Both the position numbers and the translations under genes were made by a program. The notes under the pieces are model-generated. The model ran no database searches, was not told where the DNA came from, and saw only the letters and a list, made by a program, of their open reading frames with translations. 64,000 nucleotides of DNA, from NCBI RefSeq assembly GCF_900105125.1, contig NZ_LT629750.1, forward strand, positions 4,154,001-4,218,000. Direction: 5' to 3'. Within the stretch, counting starts at the first letter, position 1, and each line of letters starts with the position of its first letter. Source of the stretch: Bradyrhizobium canariense (GTDB taxonomy: Bacteria > Pseudomonadota > Alphaproteobacteria > Rhizobiales > Xanthobacteraceae). Positions 9,554 through 17,837 of this stretch are shown here, piece after piece.

Positions 9554-10401
9554 CCGAAAAGATCGACCTCGATCATTTGCGTCAATGGATCGGCCGCACC
9601 ACCGAAGCCTCCGACGTCGTCACCGCGCAACTGGTAAAGGGCTTGCGCGCGACGCTGTTTCAGGAGATCGGCGATCCCAAGACCGGCGATGCAGCGCCGT
9701 TCACCACCCATTGGTGCCTGGCGCAGCCGGTGTTTCCAATGTCGCAACTGAGCCAGGACGGTCACCCCTCGCGCGGCGGCTTTCTGCCGCCGGTGCCGCT
9801 GCCGCGCCGGATGTGGGCCGGCGGCGAACTGCAATTCCTGGACAATTTGCGCGTCGGTGACGAACCAAAGCGTTCGTCCCGCATTTCCGATGTCACGATG
9901 AAGACCGGCAGTACCGGCACGCTGTGTTTCGTCTCCGTGGAGCATGACGTGACGACGACCCGCGGCACCGCGATCCGCGAGCGGCAGGATATCGTCTACC
10001 GCGAAATGTCGAGCACGCCGCAGGCTGCTCCGACCAAGGCAGCGCCGCCGACTTCGGCGCAGCATCGCGAAGCGCATATGGCCGATCCCGTGCTGCTGTT
10101 TCGTTATTCGGCACTGACCTTCAACGGCCACCGCATCCATTACGACCGCGACTACGTCACCAAGGTCGAGGGCTATCCCGGACTGATCTTCCACGGCCCG
10201 CTGCAGGCGACGTTCATGGTGGAATTGGCGGCCAAGCTGCATGGCGGCGTACCGCCAAAGAAATTCAGCTATCGCGGACTGCAACCTCTGTTCGAAGGCA
10301 GCGAGTTCAGCATCAATGCCAACAAGACCGATAACGGCATGGAGCTGTGGACCGCGAATTCGGCGGGCCAGCCGACCATGAAGGGCACTGCAACGTGGTA
10401 G
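9550..10401 (+). CDS. HTD2-like / FAS1-type MaoC dehydratase, possible mesaconyl-CoA hydratase
   Basis: The 283-residue product has an N-terminal FAS1-like dehydratase half (residues 1-145) and a C-terminal hot-dog half with FNGHRIHYD near residue 192, the catalytic His/Asp hydratase motif. This layout matches the HTD2 family, which includes mesaconyl-C4-CoA hydratase. It should hydrate an enoyl-CoA or dehydrate a 3-hydroxyacyl-CoA. The start overlaps the CoA-transferase stop (ATGA), implying translational coupling. The specific substrate is not proven. Confidence 0.78.
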   Translation: MTEKIDLDHLRQWIGRTTEASDVVTAQLVKGLRATLFQEIGDPKTGDAAPFTTHWCLAQPVFPMSQLSQDGHPSRGGFLPPVPLPRRMWAGGELQFLDNLRVGDEPKRSSRISDVTMKTGSTGTLCFVSVEHDVTTTRGTAIRERQDIVYREMSSTPQAAPTKAAPPTSAQHREAHMADPVLLFRYSALTFNGHRIHYDRDYVTKVEGYPGLIFHGPLQATFMVELAAKLHGGVPPKKFSYRGLQPLFEGSEFSINANKTDNGMELWTANSAGQPTMKGTATW

Positions 10402-10411
10402 TCTCTTGTCT

Positions 10412-10515
10412 GTCATTCCGGGGCATCGCGCAGCGATGAACCCGGAATCCATCGGGCCGCGGGCGCAAGTGGTGGAATGGAGTCCGGGTTCGCCCTTTGG
10501 GCGCCCCTGAATGAC
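10412..10515. repeat. Palindromic intergenic repeat element
   Basis: The outer ends GTCATTCCGGGGC and GCCCCTGAATGAC pair with one mismatch. An inner pair GAACCCGGAATCCAT and ATGGAGTCCGGGTTC pairs as well, giving a long imperfect cruciform. Related sequences occur at 29227-29290, 42446-42574 and 45028-45073. It resembles the REP-like intergenic elements common in Bradyrhizobium. It separates the HTD2-like gene from the decarboxylase gene. Confidence 0.7.
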
Positions 10516-10551
10516 GGCCGCTGAATAAGCACGAACAAGGGGACGGAAACA

Positions 10552-12177
10552 TTGTCCAGCAAACACACCAGAACTGGAGCCAAATCCGTCAGCGTCAAGC
10601 AGGCAACACTCGACCTGTTACGATCATTCGGCATCCGCAAGATCTTTGGCAATCCCGGCTCGACGGAGCTGCCGTTCCTGAGCGATTGGCCCGACGATAT
10701 CGACTACGTGCTGGGCTTGCAGGAAGCCTCCGTCATCGGCATGGCCGATGGTTATGCGCAGGCCACGCGCAACGCCAGCTTCGTCAATCTGCATTCCGCG
10801 GCCGGCGTCGGCAACGCGCTTGGCAATATCTACACCGCGCATCGCAACCAGACGCCGCTGGTGATTACCGCAGGCCAGCAGGCGCGCAGCATCCTGCCGC
10901 TGCAGGCATTCCTCTATGCCGAGCGCGCGTCGGAATTTCCACGGCCTTACGTCAAGTTCAGCGTCGAGCCGGCGCGCGCCGAAGATGTCCCGGCGGCGAT
11001 CGCGCGCGCTTATTACGTCGCGATGCAGCCGCCCTGTGGACCGACCTTTGTCTCGGTGCCGATCGACGACTGGACCCATCAAACCGAGCCCGTGGAAGCC
11101 CGCAATGTCAGCCGCGAACTCGGCCCCGATCCCGAGGCGATGAAAACGCTCGCCGCGGCGCTTTCGGCAAGCAAGCACCCTGCCCTCGTCGTCGGCCCCG
11201 CCGTCGATCGCGCGCAAGCGGTCGAACTGATGGTTCGCGTGGCTGAGAAGGCCAAAGCGACCGTCTGGGTCAGTCCATTCTCGCCACGATCGAGTTTTCC
11301 GGAACGGCATCCGCAGTTTGCGGGTTTTCTCCATGCCTCGCCGGCGCAACTCTCGGATGCCTTGCGCGACCACGATCTGGTGGTGGTGATCGGCGCGCCG
11401 GTTTTCACCTTCCACGTTGAGGGCCACGCCTCGATCTTCGATGGCGCAGCCACGATCTTCCAGATCACCGACGATCCGACCGCCGCCGCCGCAACGCCTG
11501 TCGGCACCAGCATCATCGCGACCATGAAGCCGGCGCTGACGACGTTGCTGGACCTGTTGCCCGAGACCCGACGCGCGCCCCCCAAGGGCCGTGTCCTGCC
11601 GCCGGCGCCCGCGGCAGCCGATCCGATTCCCGTTGAATTCCTGTTGCACACGCTCTCGGCCGCGATGGGCGATGACGCGGTGCTGGTGGAAGAAGCGCCG
11701 TCGCATCGTCCGGCGATGCAAAAGTTCATGCCGATGCGTGGGCAGGACAGTTTTTACACCATGGCGAGCGGCGGTCTCGGATTTGGTCTACCGGCCGCGG
11801 TGGGAATGTCACTTGGTCGCCCGAATGTCAGGACCGTTTGCCTGGTCGGCGACGGCTCGGCAATGTATTCGATCCAGGCTTTGTGGACCGCGGCACAACG
11901 CAAGCTGCCGCTGACGGTGGTGGTGATCAACAATGCCGGCTACGGCGCCATGCGCTCGTTCAGCCAGGTGATGCAGGTGCGCAATGTTCCGGGCCTCGAT
12001 CTGCCCGGGATCGATTTTGTCAGGATCGCCGAGGGCATGGGCTGCGATGCCGTGCGTGTCAGCAAATCGTCGGAGCTAGCGCCAGCGCTCAAGCGCGGCC
12101 TCGCGCATAGCGGCGTCAGCCTGATTGAGGTGATGGTGGATTCGGCAGTGCCGCTGCTCTACGCGCACAAGAATTGA
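10552..12177 (+). CDS. Thiamine-diphosphate enzyme, benzoylformate decarboxylase-like
   Basis: The 541-residue product has N-terminal pyrimidine, middle and C-terminal pyrophosphate domains. It keeps the residues used by benzoylformate decarboxylase: Ser37 in GNPGSTELPF, Glu58 in LQEAS, His81 in NLHSAAG and a His near 288 in FTFH. The ThDP motif GDGSAMYS...NN lies near residue 430-460. The family non-oxidatively decarboxylates 2-keto acids such as phenylglyoxylate. A different 2-keto acid is possible, since other mandelate-pathway genes are absent. It starts at TTG 10552, supported by AAGGGGA upstream. It lies downstream of the acyl-CoA group but is separated by a palindromic repeat. Confidence 0.82.
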   Translation: MSSKHTRTGAKSVSVKQATLDLLRSFGIRKIFGNPGSTELPFLSDWPDDIDYVLGLQEASVIGMADGYAQATRNASFVNLHSAAGVGNALGNIYTAHRNQTPLVITAGQQARSILPLQAFLYAERASEFPRPYVKFSVEPARAEDVPAAIARAYYVAMQPPCGPTFVSVPIDDWTHQTEPVEARNVSRELGPDPEAMKTLAAALSASKHPALVVGPAVDRAQAVELMVRVAEKAKATVWVSPFSPRSSFPERHPQFAGFLHASPAQLSDALRDHDLVVVIGAPVFTFHVEGHASIFDGAATIFQITDDPTAAAATPVGTSIIATMKPALTTLLDLLPETRRAPPKGRVLPPAPAAADPIPVEFLLHTLSAAMGDDAVLVEEAPSHRPAMQKFMPMRGQDSFYTMASGGLGFGLPAAVGMSLGRPNVRTVCLVGDGSAMYSIQALWTAAQRKLPLTVVVINNAGYGAMRSFSQVMQVRNVPGLDLPGIDFVRIAEGMGCDAVRVSKSSELAPALKRGLAHSGVSLIEVMVDSAVPLLYAHKN

Positions 12178-12197
12178 AGCAACCAAGGCGTCGCCAT

Positions 12198-13013
12198 TCA
12201 CGACGCCAGAAACCCGCCATCCGCTGCCAGCATATGACCGACCACATAGGATGCGGCGTCGGACAGCAGCCAGATCGCGGCTTCGGCGGCTTCCTCCGCC
12301 TTTCCCATCCGCCGCAACGGCAAGCCGGCCGCGACGGCCGACATGTCGGCGATGCCGGAACGGAGCATCATATCTGTGACGACCCGGCCGGGGCCAATCG
12401 CATTGATCCTGACGCCGCGCGGCGCGGCTTCCATCGCCGCGGAGCGGGTCAGCGAGATTACCGCTGCCTTCGAGGCGGAATAGAGCGACAGGCCGGGGTT
12501 CGGATTTCGCACGCCACTGACCGATGCATTGACGACGATGCTGCCCTTGCCTTGCGCGAACATGACCGGAAGCTGATGGCGAAGACACAGGAAGACCGAC
12601 CGCACATTGACGTCGAAGACTTCGTCATACACGGCGCTGCCCTGCTCCTCGAGCGGCGCCCGACGCTCCTGGAAGCCGGCATTGTTGAAGGCGGCGTCGA
12701 GCCGGCCATAGCGCTCGACCGCGGTCCTGACCAGGCGCGCGACATCATCTTCCCGCGTCACGTCGGTCGTGACCGCAAGCGCCTCCGCTCCCGCGCTGCG
12801 GCATTCGGCTGCAACCGCTTCGATCTCCGGCTCGCGCCGGCCGGCGATCAGCACGGCCGCGGCTCCCTCTTCCGCCATCTTCAGGGCGGCAGCTCGACCG
12901 ATGCCACTACCGCCTCCGGTCACCAGGCAAACCCTTCCGCGCAGCCGGCCCACGGCCGCGCCGGGGGTCGCTGTCGGCAAAAGCTGGCCCATCGCGCCAA
13001 ATTCCTCGATCAT
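12198..13013 (-). CDS. Short-chain dehydrogenase/reductase
   Basis: The 271-residue product is a classical SDR: TGGGSGIG cofactor motif near residue 33, NNAG near 110, a catalytic Ser in NASVSG and YSASK near 175, and a C-terminal GHMLAADGGF. It should interconvert an alcohol and ketone with NAD(P)H; the substrate is unknown. It is divergent from a MarR gene across a 64-base gap holding a palindromic operator, so it is probably repressed by that MarR. A second ATG at 12992 has a better spaced GAGGAA and may be the true start. Confidence 0.85.
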   Translation of the reverse strand: MIEEFGAMGQLLPTATPGAAVGRLRGRVCLVTGGGSGIGRAAALKMAEEGAAAVLIAGRREPEIEAVAAECRSAGAEALAVTTDVTREDDVARLVRTAVERYGRLDAAFNNAGFQERRAPLEEQGSAVYDEVFDVNVRSVFLCLRHQLPVMFAQGKGSIVVNASVSGVRNPNPGLSLYSASKAAVISLTRSAAMEAAPRGVRINAIGPGRVVTDMMLRSGIADMSAVAAGLPLRRMGKAEEAAEAAIWLLSDAASYVVGHMLAADGGFLAS

Positions 13014-13034
13014 ACTATCGAACCATTTCGGTAT

Positions 13035-13055
13035 ATAGTTGTATAATACAACTAT
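13035..13055. promoter_or_regulatory. MarR-type operator palindrome
   Basis: A perfect inverted repeat with 10-base arms ATAGTTGTAT and ATACAACTAT around one central A sits between the divergent SDR and MarR genes, 22 bases from both starts. TTGTAT/ATACAA half-sites are typical of MarR-family operators. A dimer bound here would cover both promoters. Confidence 0.75.
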
Positions 13056-13077
13056 TATATCATTCTGGAGTCAAGCC

Positions 13078-13554
13078 ATGACCATTCCGGATCCGACCCT
13101 GATCGACGACATTCGCGCTGCCTCCCGGCAGATGGTCCGTGAACTCGGCTTCATGGAAGCGACGCTGGCCGCCACCGACTATCCGCCGTCGGCCGTGCAC
13201 ACGATCCTGGAGATCGGCCTCCGTGGTCCGATGACCTCGGGTCAACTCACCGAACTGCTGCATCTTGAGAAATCCAGCGTCAGCCGGATGGTCCGCAAAC
13301 TGATCGAAAATGGCGAGTTGAAGGAGGCGTCCGATGCAGAAGACGCCCGGATAAAGCCGTTGTCGCTAACCGCGAAAGGACGGCGCACGCTGGCGGCCTT
13401 GCATGATTTCGGCCGGCGGCAGGTTTCCGGGGCGCTCGAGCGGCTGAGTGAGGCCGAACAGCGGGTCGTCCGGGACGGACTGACGATCTATGCCCGCGCC
13501 TTGCGTGCGGATCGCGACGCGGAGGCCACCACGGCCCCGAATTCCGCGGCCTGA
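13078..13554 (+). CDS. MarR family transcriptional regulator
   Basis: The 158-residue product has the MarR winged helix: a recognition region LTELLHLEKSSVSRMVRKLIENGEL near residues 60-85, the wing around SDAEDARIKPLSLTAKGR near 90-108, and dimerisation helices at both ends. It is divergent from an SDR gene and the shared gap contains a 21-base palindrome. Repression of itself and the SDR is the likely arrangement. ATG 13078 has CTGGAG at the right spacing. The ligand is unknown. Confidence 0.88.
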   Translation: MTIPDPTLIDDIRAASRQMVRELGFMEATLAATDYPPSAVHTILEIGLRGPMTSGQLTELLHLEKSSVSRMVRKLIENGELKEASDAEDARIKPLSLTAKGRRTLAALHDFGRRQVSGALERLSEAEQRVVRDGLTIYARALRADRDAEATTAPNSAA

Positions 13555-13574
13555 AGTCCGGCGCAGCGCGTAGA

Positions 13575-14369
13575 CTACTTCGTATGCGCTTCCCGCATCT
13601 TGGCCTGGATCTTCGCCATGCCCGCGATCCAGCGATCGTAATTCTCGGTCTTCTTGCGCATGTAGCCGAGCACCTGCGGATGCGGCAGGATCAGGAACGT
13701 TTCCTGCTCGATACCGGCGAGCGCGTCCTTTGCCACTTGCTCCGGCGTCAGATCGCCGTCGCCGGATTGCGGTCCCTTCGGGATCGAGCGGAGCATATTG
13801 GTGTCGACACCTTGCGGGCACAGGATCGAAACCTTGATGCCGTCGGCTTTGTGCGAGATCGCGAGGTTCTCGGCAAATCCGACCGCGGCATGCTTGGTGG
13901 TCGAATAGGCTGGGCTTCCGACCTGCGACAGAAGGCCCGCCGCCGAAATCGTGTTGAGGAAATAGCCGCCGCCACGCGCTTTCATGCGTGGGATCAGATG
14001 CCGCGCCGCATAGACATGGGCCATGACGTGGATCGCCCAGCTTCGCGACCATGGTTCGTCGGAGTTGCCGCCGGCATTCACCGACAGCGGATCGAAGCCG
14101 CCACCGATGCCGGCATTGGAGCAGAACAGCGCGATCGGACCGAACTGCCGCTCGGTTTCCTCGATGACATGGCAGATATCTTTTTCCTGGCCGACATCGC
14201 ATTTGAACGCGGCACCACCGACCGAAGCGGCAACGGCCTCTCTGCTCGCGTGATCGAGATCGGCGACCACGACCTTGGATGCACCGGCGCGATGAAAGGC
14301 TTCGCAGAGCGCGCGCCCAATGCCGTTGGCGCCTCCGGTCACAACCACGACCTTGCCGGCCACCTGCAT
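13575..14369 (-). CDS. Short-chain dehydrogenase/reductase
   Basis: The 264-residue SDR has TGGANGIG near residue 12, SNAG near 87 and the catalytic YSTTK near 155, with a longer C-terminal tail (YMRKKTENYDRWIAGM) than the minimal family. It should act on an alcohol/ketone pair with NAD(P). The ATG at 14369 has CGGAG seven bases upstream, better than the GTG two codons earlier. It converges on the MarR gene and follows a hemolysin III gene on the same strand with a 25-base gap. No substrate can be assigned. Confidence 0.85.
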   Translation of the reverse strand: MQVAGKVVVVTGGANGIGRALCEAFHRAGASKVVVADLDHASREAVAASVGGAAFKCDVGQEKDICHVIEETERQFGPIALFCSNAGIGGGFDPLSVNAGGNSDEPWSRSWAIHVMAHVYAARHLIPRMKARGGGYFLNTISAAGLLSQVGSPAYSTTKHAAVGFAENLAISHKADGIKVSILCPQGVDTNMLRSIPKGPQSGDGDLTPEQVAKDALAGIEQETFLILPHPQVLGYMRKKTENYDRWIAGMAKIQAKMREAHTK

Positions 14370-14394
14370 CGTCACACTCCGCTTTTGAAAAACC

Positions 14395-15105
14395 TCAGGT
14401 CAATACGAGATCGAGCACGGCAGTGTAGTGGCAGGCCGCGCCGAGCAGCACGAAAGAATGCCATATCACATTCTGGAAGCGAAGCCGTCGCCAGGCGTGA
14501 AAAATCACACCGAAACTATATAGCGCGCCGCCGACGAGCACGAACCACAGCGCCGTTCTCGGCAGCGTCGACACGCCGGTGTGATAGAGCATCACGCCGC
14601 TCCAGCCCATCGCCAGGTAAAGACCGACCGAGACACGGTCAAAACGGCCGGGCCAGCCGAGCTTAAGCACGATGCCGACGATCGCGATGCACCACACGCC
14701 CGTCAGCAAAGCGATGGCAAAGATGCTTTCCTTCATTTCCATGATGAAGGGTGTGTAGGTCGCCGCGATCAGCACATAAATCGCCGAATGATCGAAACGG
14801 CGCAGCACCCATTTGGCGCGCGAGACCGGCCAAAGATTATAGGTCGCCGACAGCACCAGCATCGCCAGCAGCCCGGCGACGTAGACCGACACCACGACGA
14901 TATCCAGCGGCGTCGCATAGACGACGGTGAGCACGACCAGCACCGTGGCCGCGATCAACCCCAGGCACACGCCGACGACATGCACGATGCCATCCGCGAT
15001 CAGCTCGGCCCGATCATAGTGCCATCCGATCGCGTCGCGCGCCGCATAGACGGAGTGCGAGGCCAGTTGTTTGAGTTGGAAAATGGTCATGGCAAACCGG
15101 CCCAT
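14395..15105 (-). CDS. Hemolysin III / PAQR family membrane protein
   Basis: The 236-residue product has seven predicted membrane helices and the PAQR/hemolysin III signatures: Asp/His-rich HYDRAELIADGIVHVVG near residue 30, FDHSAIYVLIAATYTP near 105-120 and WHSFVLLGAACHY near 215-225, which together bind a metal in the family. Bacterial members are poorly understood and linked to membrane homeostasis rather than true haemolysis. An ATG at 15090 is an alternative start; neither has a clear ribosome site. It precedes an SDR gene on the same strand. Confidence 0.85.
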   Translation of the reverse strand: MGRFAMTIFQLKQLASHSVYAARDAIGWHYDRAELIADGIVHVVGVCLGLIAATVLVVLTVVYATPLDIVVVSVYVAGLLAMLVLSATYNLWPVSRAKWVLRRFDHSAIYVLIAATYTPFIMEMKESIFAIALLTGVWCIAIVGIVLKLGWPGRFDRVSVGLYLAMGWSGVMLYHTGVSTLPRTALWFVLVGGALYSFGVIFHAWRRLRFQNVIWHSFVLLGAACHYTAVLDLVLT

Positions 15106-15262
15106 TTCGGTCAGGGAGCGATAAAGAATACGTCTCGCGTGGTCAACGAACCGTTCAAACCCCTCGCTTTTAATAGCGTCGGAAGTGTGAAGCTTGAATT
15201 TGGTCTCCCGATTGCCACTTTTTAGGCAGTTCGCCCGCCCATTTTCCGAGCTTCCTTCCCCT

Positions 15263-16732
15263 ATGGCCCCTGGTTTTTCCGATATCGTCGAGGAAGCACG
15301 CCTTTCAGCGCGGGCGCTGCTGGACTATGGCGAGCACTTTTTCAACCCAACGGTCCGGCTTGGCGTCACCGGACTGTCACGCGCCGGCAAAACCGTGTTC
15401 ATCACGGCGCTGGTTCACGGTCTGATCCGCGGCGGCCGCTTCCCTGTTTTCGAGCCCCTCGCGACCGGGCGGATCGCCCGCGCCCGGCTCGAGCCGCAAC
15501 CCGACGACGCCGTGCCGCGCTTCGATTACGAGAACCACGTCCGCACGCTCATTGAAGATCGCCGCTGGCCAAACTCGACCGTCGATATCAGCGAGCTGCG
15601 GCTCGTCATCGATTACCAGCGGCATAACGGCGCAGACCGCACGCTGACGCTCGACATCGTCGATTATCCCGGCGAATGGCTGCTCGATCTGCCGCTGCTC
15701 AATAAAACTTACGAGCAATGGTCGGCCGAGAGTCTTGCCTTGTCGCGTGAAGGCCCTCGCGCGCAGCTCGCAACGCCTTGGCACACGCATCTTGCGACGC
15801 TGAACGCCGAAGCCCGCGCCGACGAGCAGGCCGCGCTGACGTCAGCGCGGCTGTTCACCGAATATTTGCGCGCCTGCCGCGACGAACGCTTTGCCATGAG
15901 CCTGCTGCCGCCGGGCCGCTTCCTGATGCCGGGCAGCCTTGCGGGCTCACCGGCGCTGACCTTTGCGCCGCTCGATGTGGCCGCCGATGGAACGGCACCC
16001 GAGGGGTCGCTGTGGGCGATGATGGTCAGGCGTTACGAAGCCTACAAGGATGTCGTGGTCCGGCCGTTCTTTCGCGATCATTTCGCACGGCTCGATCGTC
16101 AGATCGTTCTCGTCGATGCGCTGGCCGCCTTCAACTCGGGCCCCGAAGCGCTCGTTGACCTCGAGGCGGCGCTGGCGGGCATCCTGGATTGTTTCCGGAT
16201 CGGACGCAGTACGCTGTTCAGCAGTCTGTTCCGGCCGCGGATCGATCGAATATTGTTCGCCGCGACCAAGGCCGATCATCTGCACCAGTCGAGCCATGAC
16301 CGCCTTGAGGCCATATTGCGGCGGACGGTGGCCAAGGCTGCCGAGCGCGCCGAATATGCCGGCGCCGCGATTGACGTGGTGGCGCTGGCCGCGGTCCGCG
16401 CCACCCGCGAGGCCCAGGTGCAGCGCGGCCGCGATAAACTGCCCTCCATTCTCGGCACGCCTGCGGCCGACGAGGTCGTTGGCGGCGAGACGTTTGATGG
16501 CAACACCGAAGTCGCAACCTTTCCCGGCGACCTGCCGGCCGACCCAGAAGAACTGTTCAAGGGCGAAGGCGCGTTTCGCGGCCTCTCCAGCGCGCCGGCG
16601 GAAAAAACCGATTTCCGCTTTCTTCGCTTTCGGCCGCCGCAACTCGACAGCCATGCTGCGGACGGTCCCATCCTGCCTCACATCCGCCTTGACCGCGCCC
16701 TTCAATTCCTGATCGGAGACAAATTGCAATGA
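15263..16732 (+). CDS. ycjX: YcjX family P-loop protein
   Basis: The 489-residue protein has a P-loop GLSRAGKT at residues 37-44 and DIVDYPGEWLLDLPLL near residue 132, both conserved in the YcjX (DUF463) NTP-binding family. The family is stress-associated and its biochemical role is unsettled. It overlaps ycjF by 4 bases, the usual pairing. The ATG at 15263 matches where family homology starts; a TTG at 15194 would add about 23 residues. Confidence 0.88.
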   Translation: MAPGFSDIVEEARLSARALLDYGEHFFNPTVRLGVTGLSRAGKTVFITALVHGLIRGGRFPVFEPLATGRIARARLEPQPDDAVPRFDYENHVRTLIEDRRWPNSTVDISELRLVIDYQRHNGADRTLTLDIVDYPGEWLLDLPLLNKTYEQWSAESLALSREGPRAQLATPWHTHLATLNAEARADEQAALTSARLFTEYLRACRDERFAMSLLPPGRFLMPGSLAGSPALTFAPLDVAADGTAPEGSLWAMMVRRYEAYKDVVVRPFFRDHFARLDRQIVLVDALAAFNSGPEALVDLEAALAGILDCFRIGRSTLFSSLFRPRIDRILFAATKADHLHQSSHDRLEAILRRTVAKAAERAEYAGAAIDVVALAAVRATREAQVQRGRDKLPSILGTPAADEVVGGETFDGNTEVATFPGDLPADPEELFKGEGAFRGLSSAPAEKTDFRFLRFRPPQLDSHAADGPILPHIRLDRALQFLIGDKLQ

Positions 16733-17760
16733 GCGAGCGATCGTCTCATCGACGTCCCGCCACCTTCAAGCTGGACGATCCCGGCGTCATCGTGATGGAT
16801 CCGGATCATTCCAGCCGCCCGGCTCGCGGCACCGTCCACGTCACGCCGGAAGCCGACCCAGCGCTGCTGCCGGTTCCGCTGGAGGCGCCGCTGGTTCCTA
16901 TCCGGCGCGGTTTTCGCTGGGGCGCGGTGTTCTGGACCGCGCTCGGCGGGCTGGTTCTGCTTGGCCTCGGCCTTGGCATCACCCATTTGATCGAGGGCCT
17001 GTTCGCGCGCAGCGAAGGCCTCGGCTTTGTTGGCCTGGCGTTCGCCTTCGCCGCCGCGCTGGCGCTGACCATCATCATCGCGCGCGAGGCGTTTGGGCTG
17101 GCACGGCTCGCCACCATCGAGAGGATGCATCTGCGTGCCACTGAGGTGCTGATCAGCGACGATCGCAGGGCCAGCCGGACAATTGTCGACGATCTCCTGA
17201 AACTGGCGCACCAGAATCCGCAACTGGCCCGCGCCCGCGCCACACTGCAAGGCCACGCCGACGATATCATCGATGGCGCCGACATGATCAAACTGGCCGA
17301 GCGTGAATTGATGACGCCGCTCGATCAGGAAGCGCGCCGCCTCGTCTCCTCTGCCGCGCAACGCGTCTCGATCGTCACCGCGGTCAGCCCGCGCGCGCTG
17401 ATCGACGTGCTGTTTGTTTTCGTGGCCTCGTTGCGGATGATCCGGCAACTGGCGCGGCTCTATGGCGGACGGCCGGGCACGCTCGGCATGATCCGGCTGA
17501 TGCGTCACGTCATCGCCCACCTCGCCATCACCGGCGGCATGGCGGCGAGCGACAGCCTGGTTCAACAGATGCTCGGCCACGGCATCGCGGCAAAGCTGTC
17601 GCAGCGTCTTGGCGAGGGCGTCCTCAACGGTCTGCTCACCGCGCGACTGGGCCTTGCCGCCATCGAGGTCACGCGCCCGCTGCCATTCACCGCCTTGCCG
17701 CGGCCGGCGCTGGCGGATCTGGCGAAGGATCTGCTGCGCAAGCGCGAGGATGACGCGTAG
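16729..17760 (+). CDS. ycjF: YcjF family (DUF697 / TIGR01620) membrane protein
   Basis: The 343-residue product has a polar N-terminal stretch, two hydrophobic segments near residues 65-115 (FWTALGGLVLLGLGLGI and LAFAFAAALALTIII) and a C-terminal DUF697 domain with AVSPRALIDVLFVFVASLRMIRQLA near 220. This is the YcjF family, always found next to YcjX. The start codon lies within the end of ycjX (ATGA overlap), showing translational coupling. The function is unknown; the family anchors in the inner membrane. Confidence 0.88.
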   Translation: MSERSSHRRPATFKLDDPGVIVMDPDHSSRPARGTVHVTPEADPALLPVPLEAPLVPIRRGFRWGAVFWTALGGLVLLGLGLGITHLIEGLFARSEGLGFVGLAFAFAAALALTIIIAREAFGLARLATIERMHLRATEVLISDDRRASRTIVDDLLKLAHQNPQLARARATLQGHADDIIDGADMIKLAERELMTPLDQEARRLVSSAAQRVSIVTAVSPRALIDVLFVFVASLRMIRQLARLYGGRPGTLGMIRLMRHVIAHLAITGGMAASDSLVQQMLGHGIAAKLSQRLGEGVLNGLLTARLGLAAIEVTRPLPFTALPRPALADLAKDLLRKREDDA

Positions 17761-17837
17761 TTTGTGCGTGCCGGCGCGGCGTTTGGATCAGAGATGTCCG
17801 TACCGATGGCGTCTTAATCTCGAAGGGGTGGACTGCC

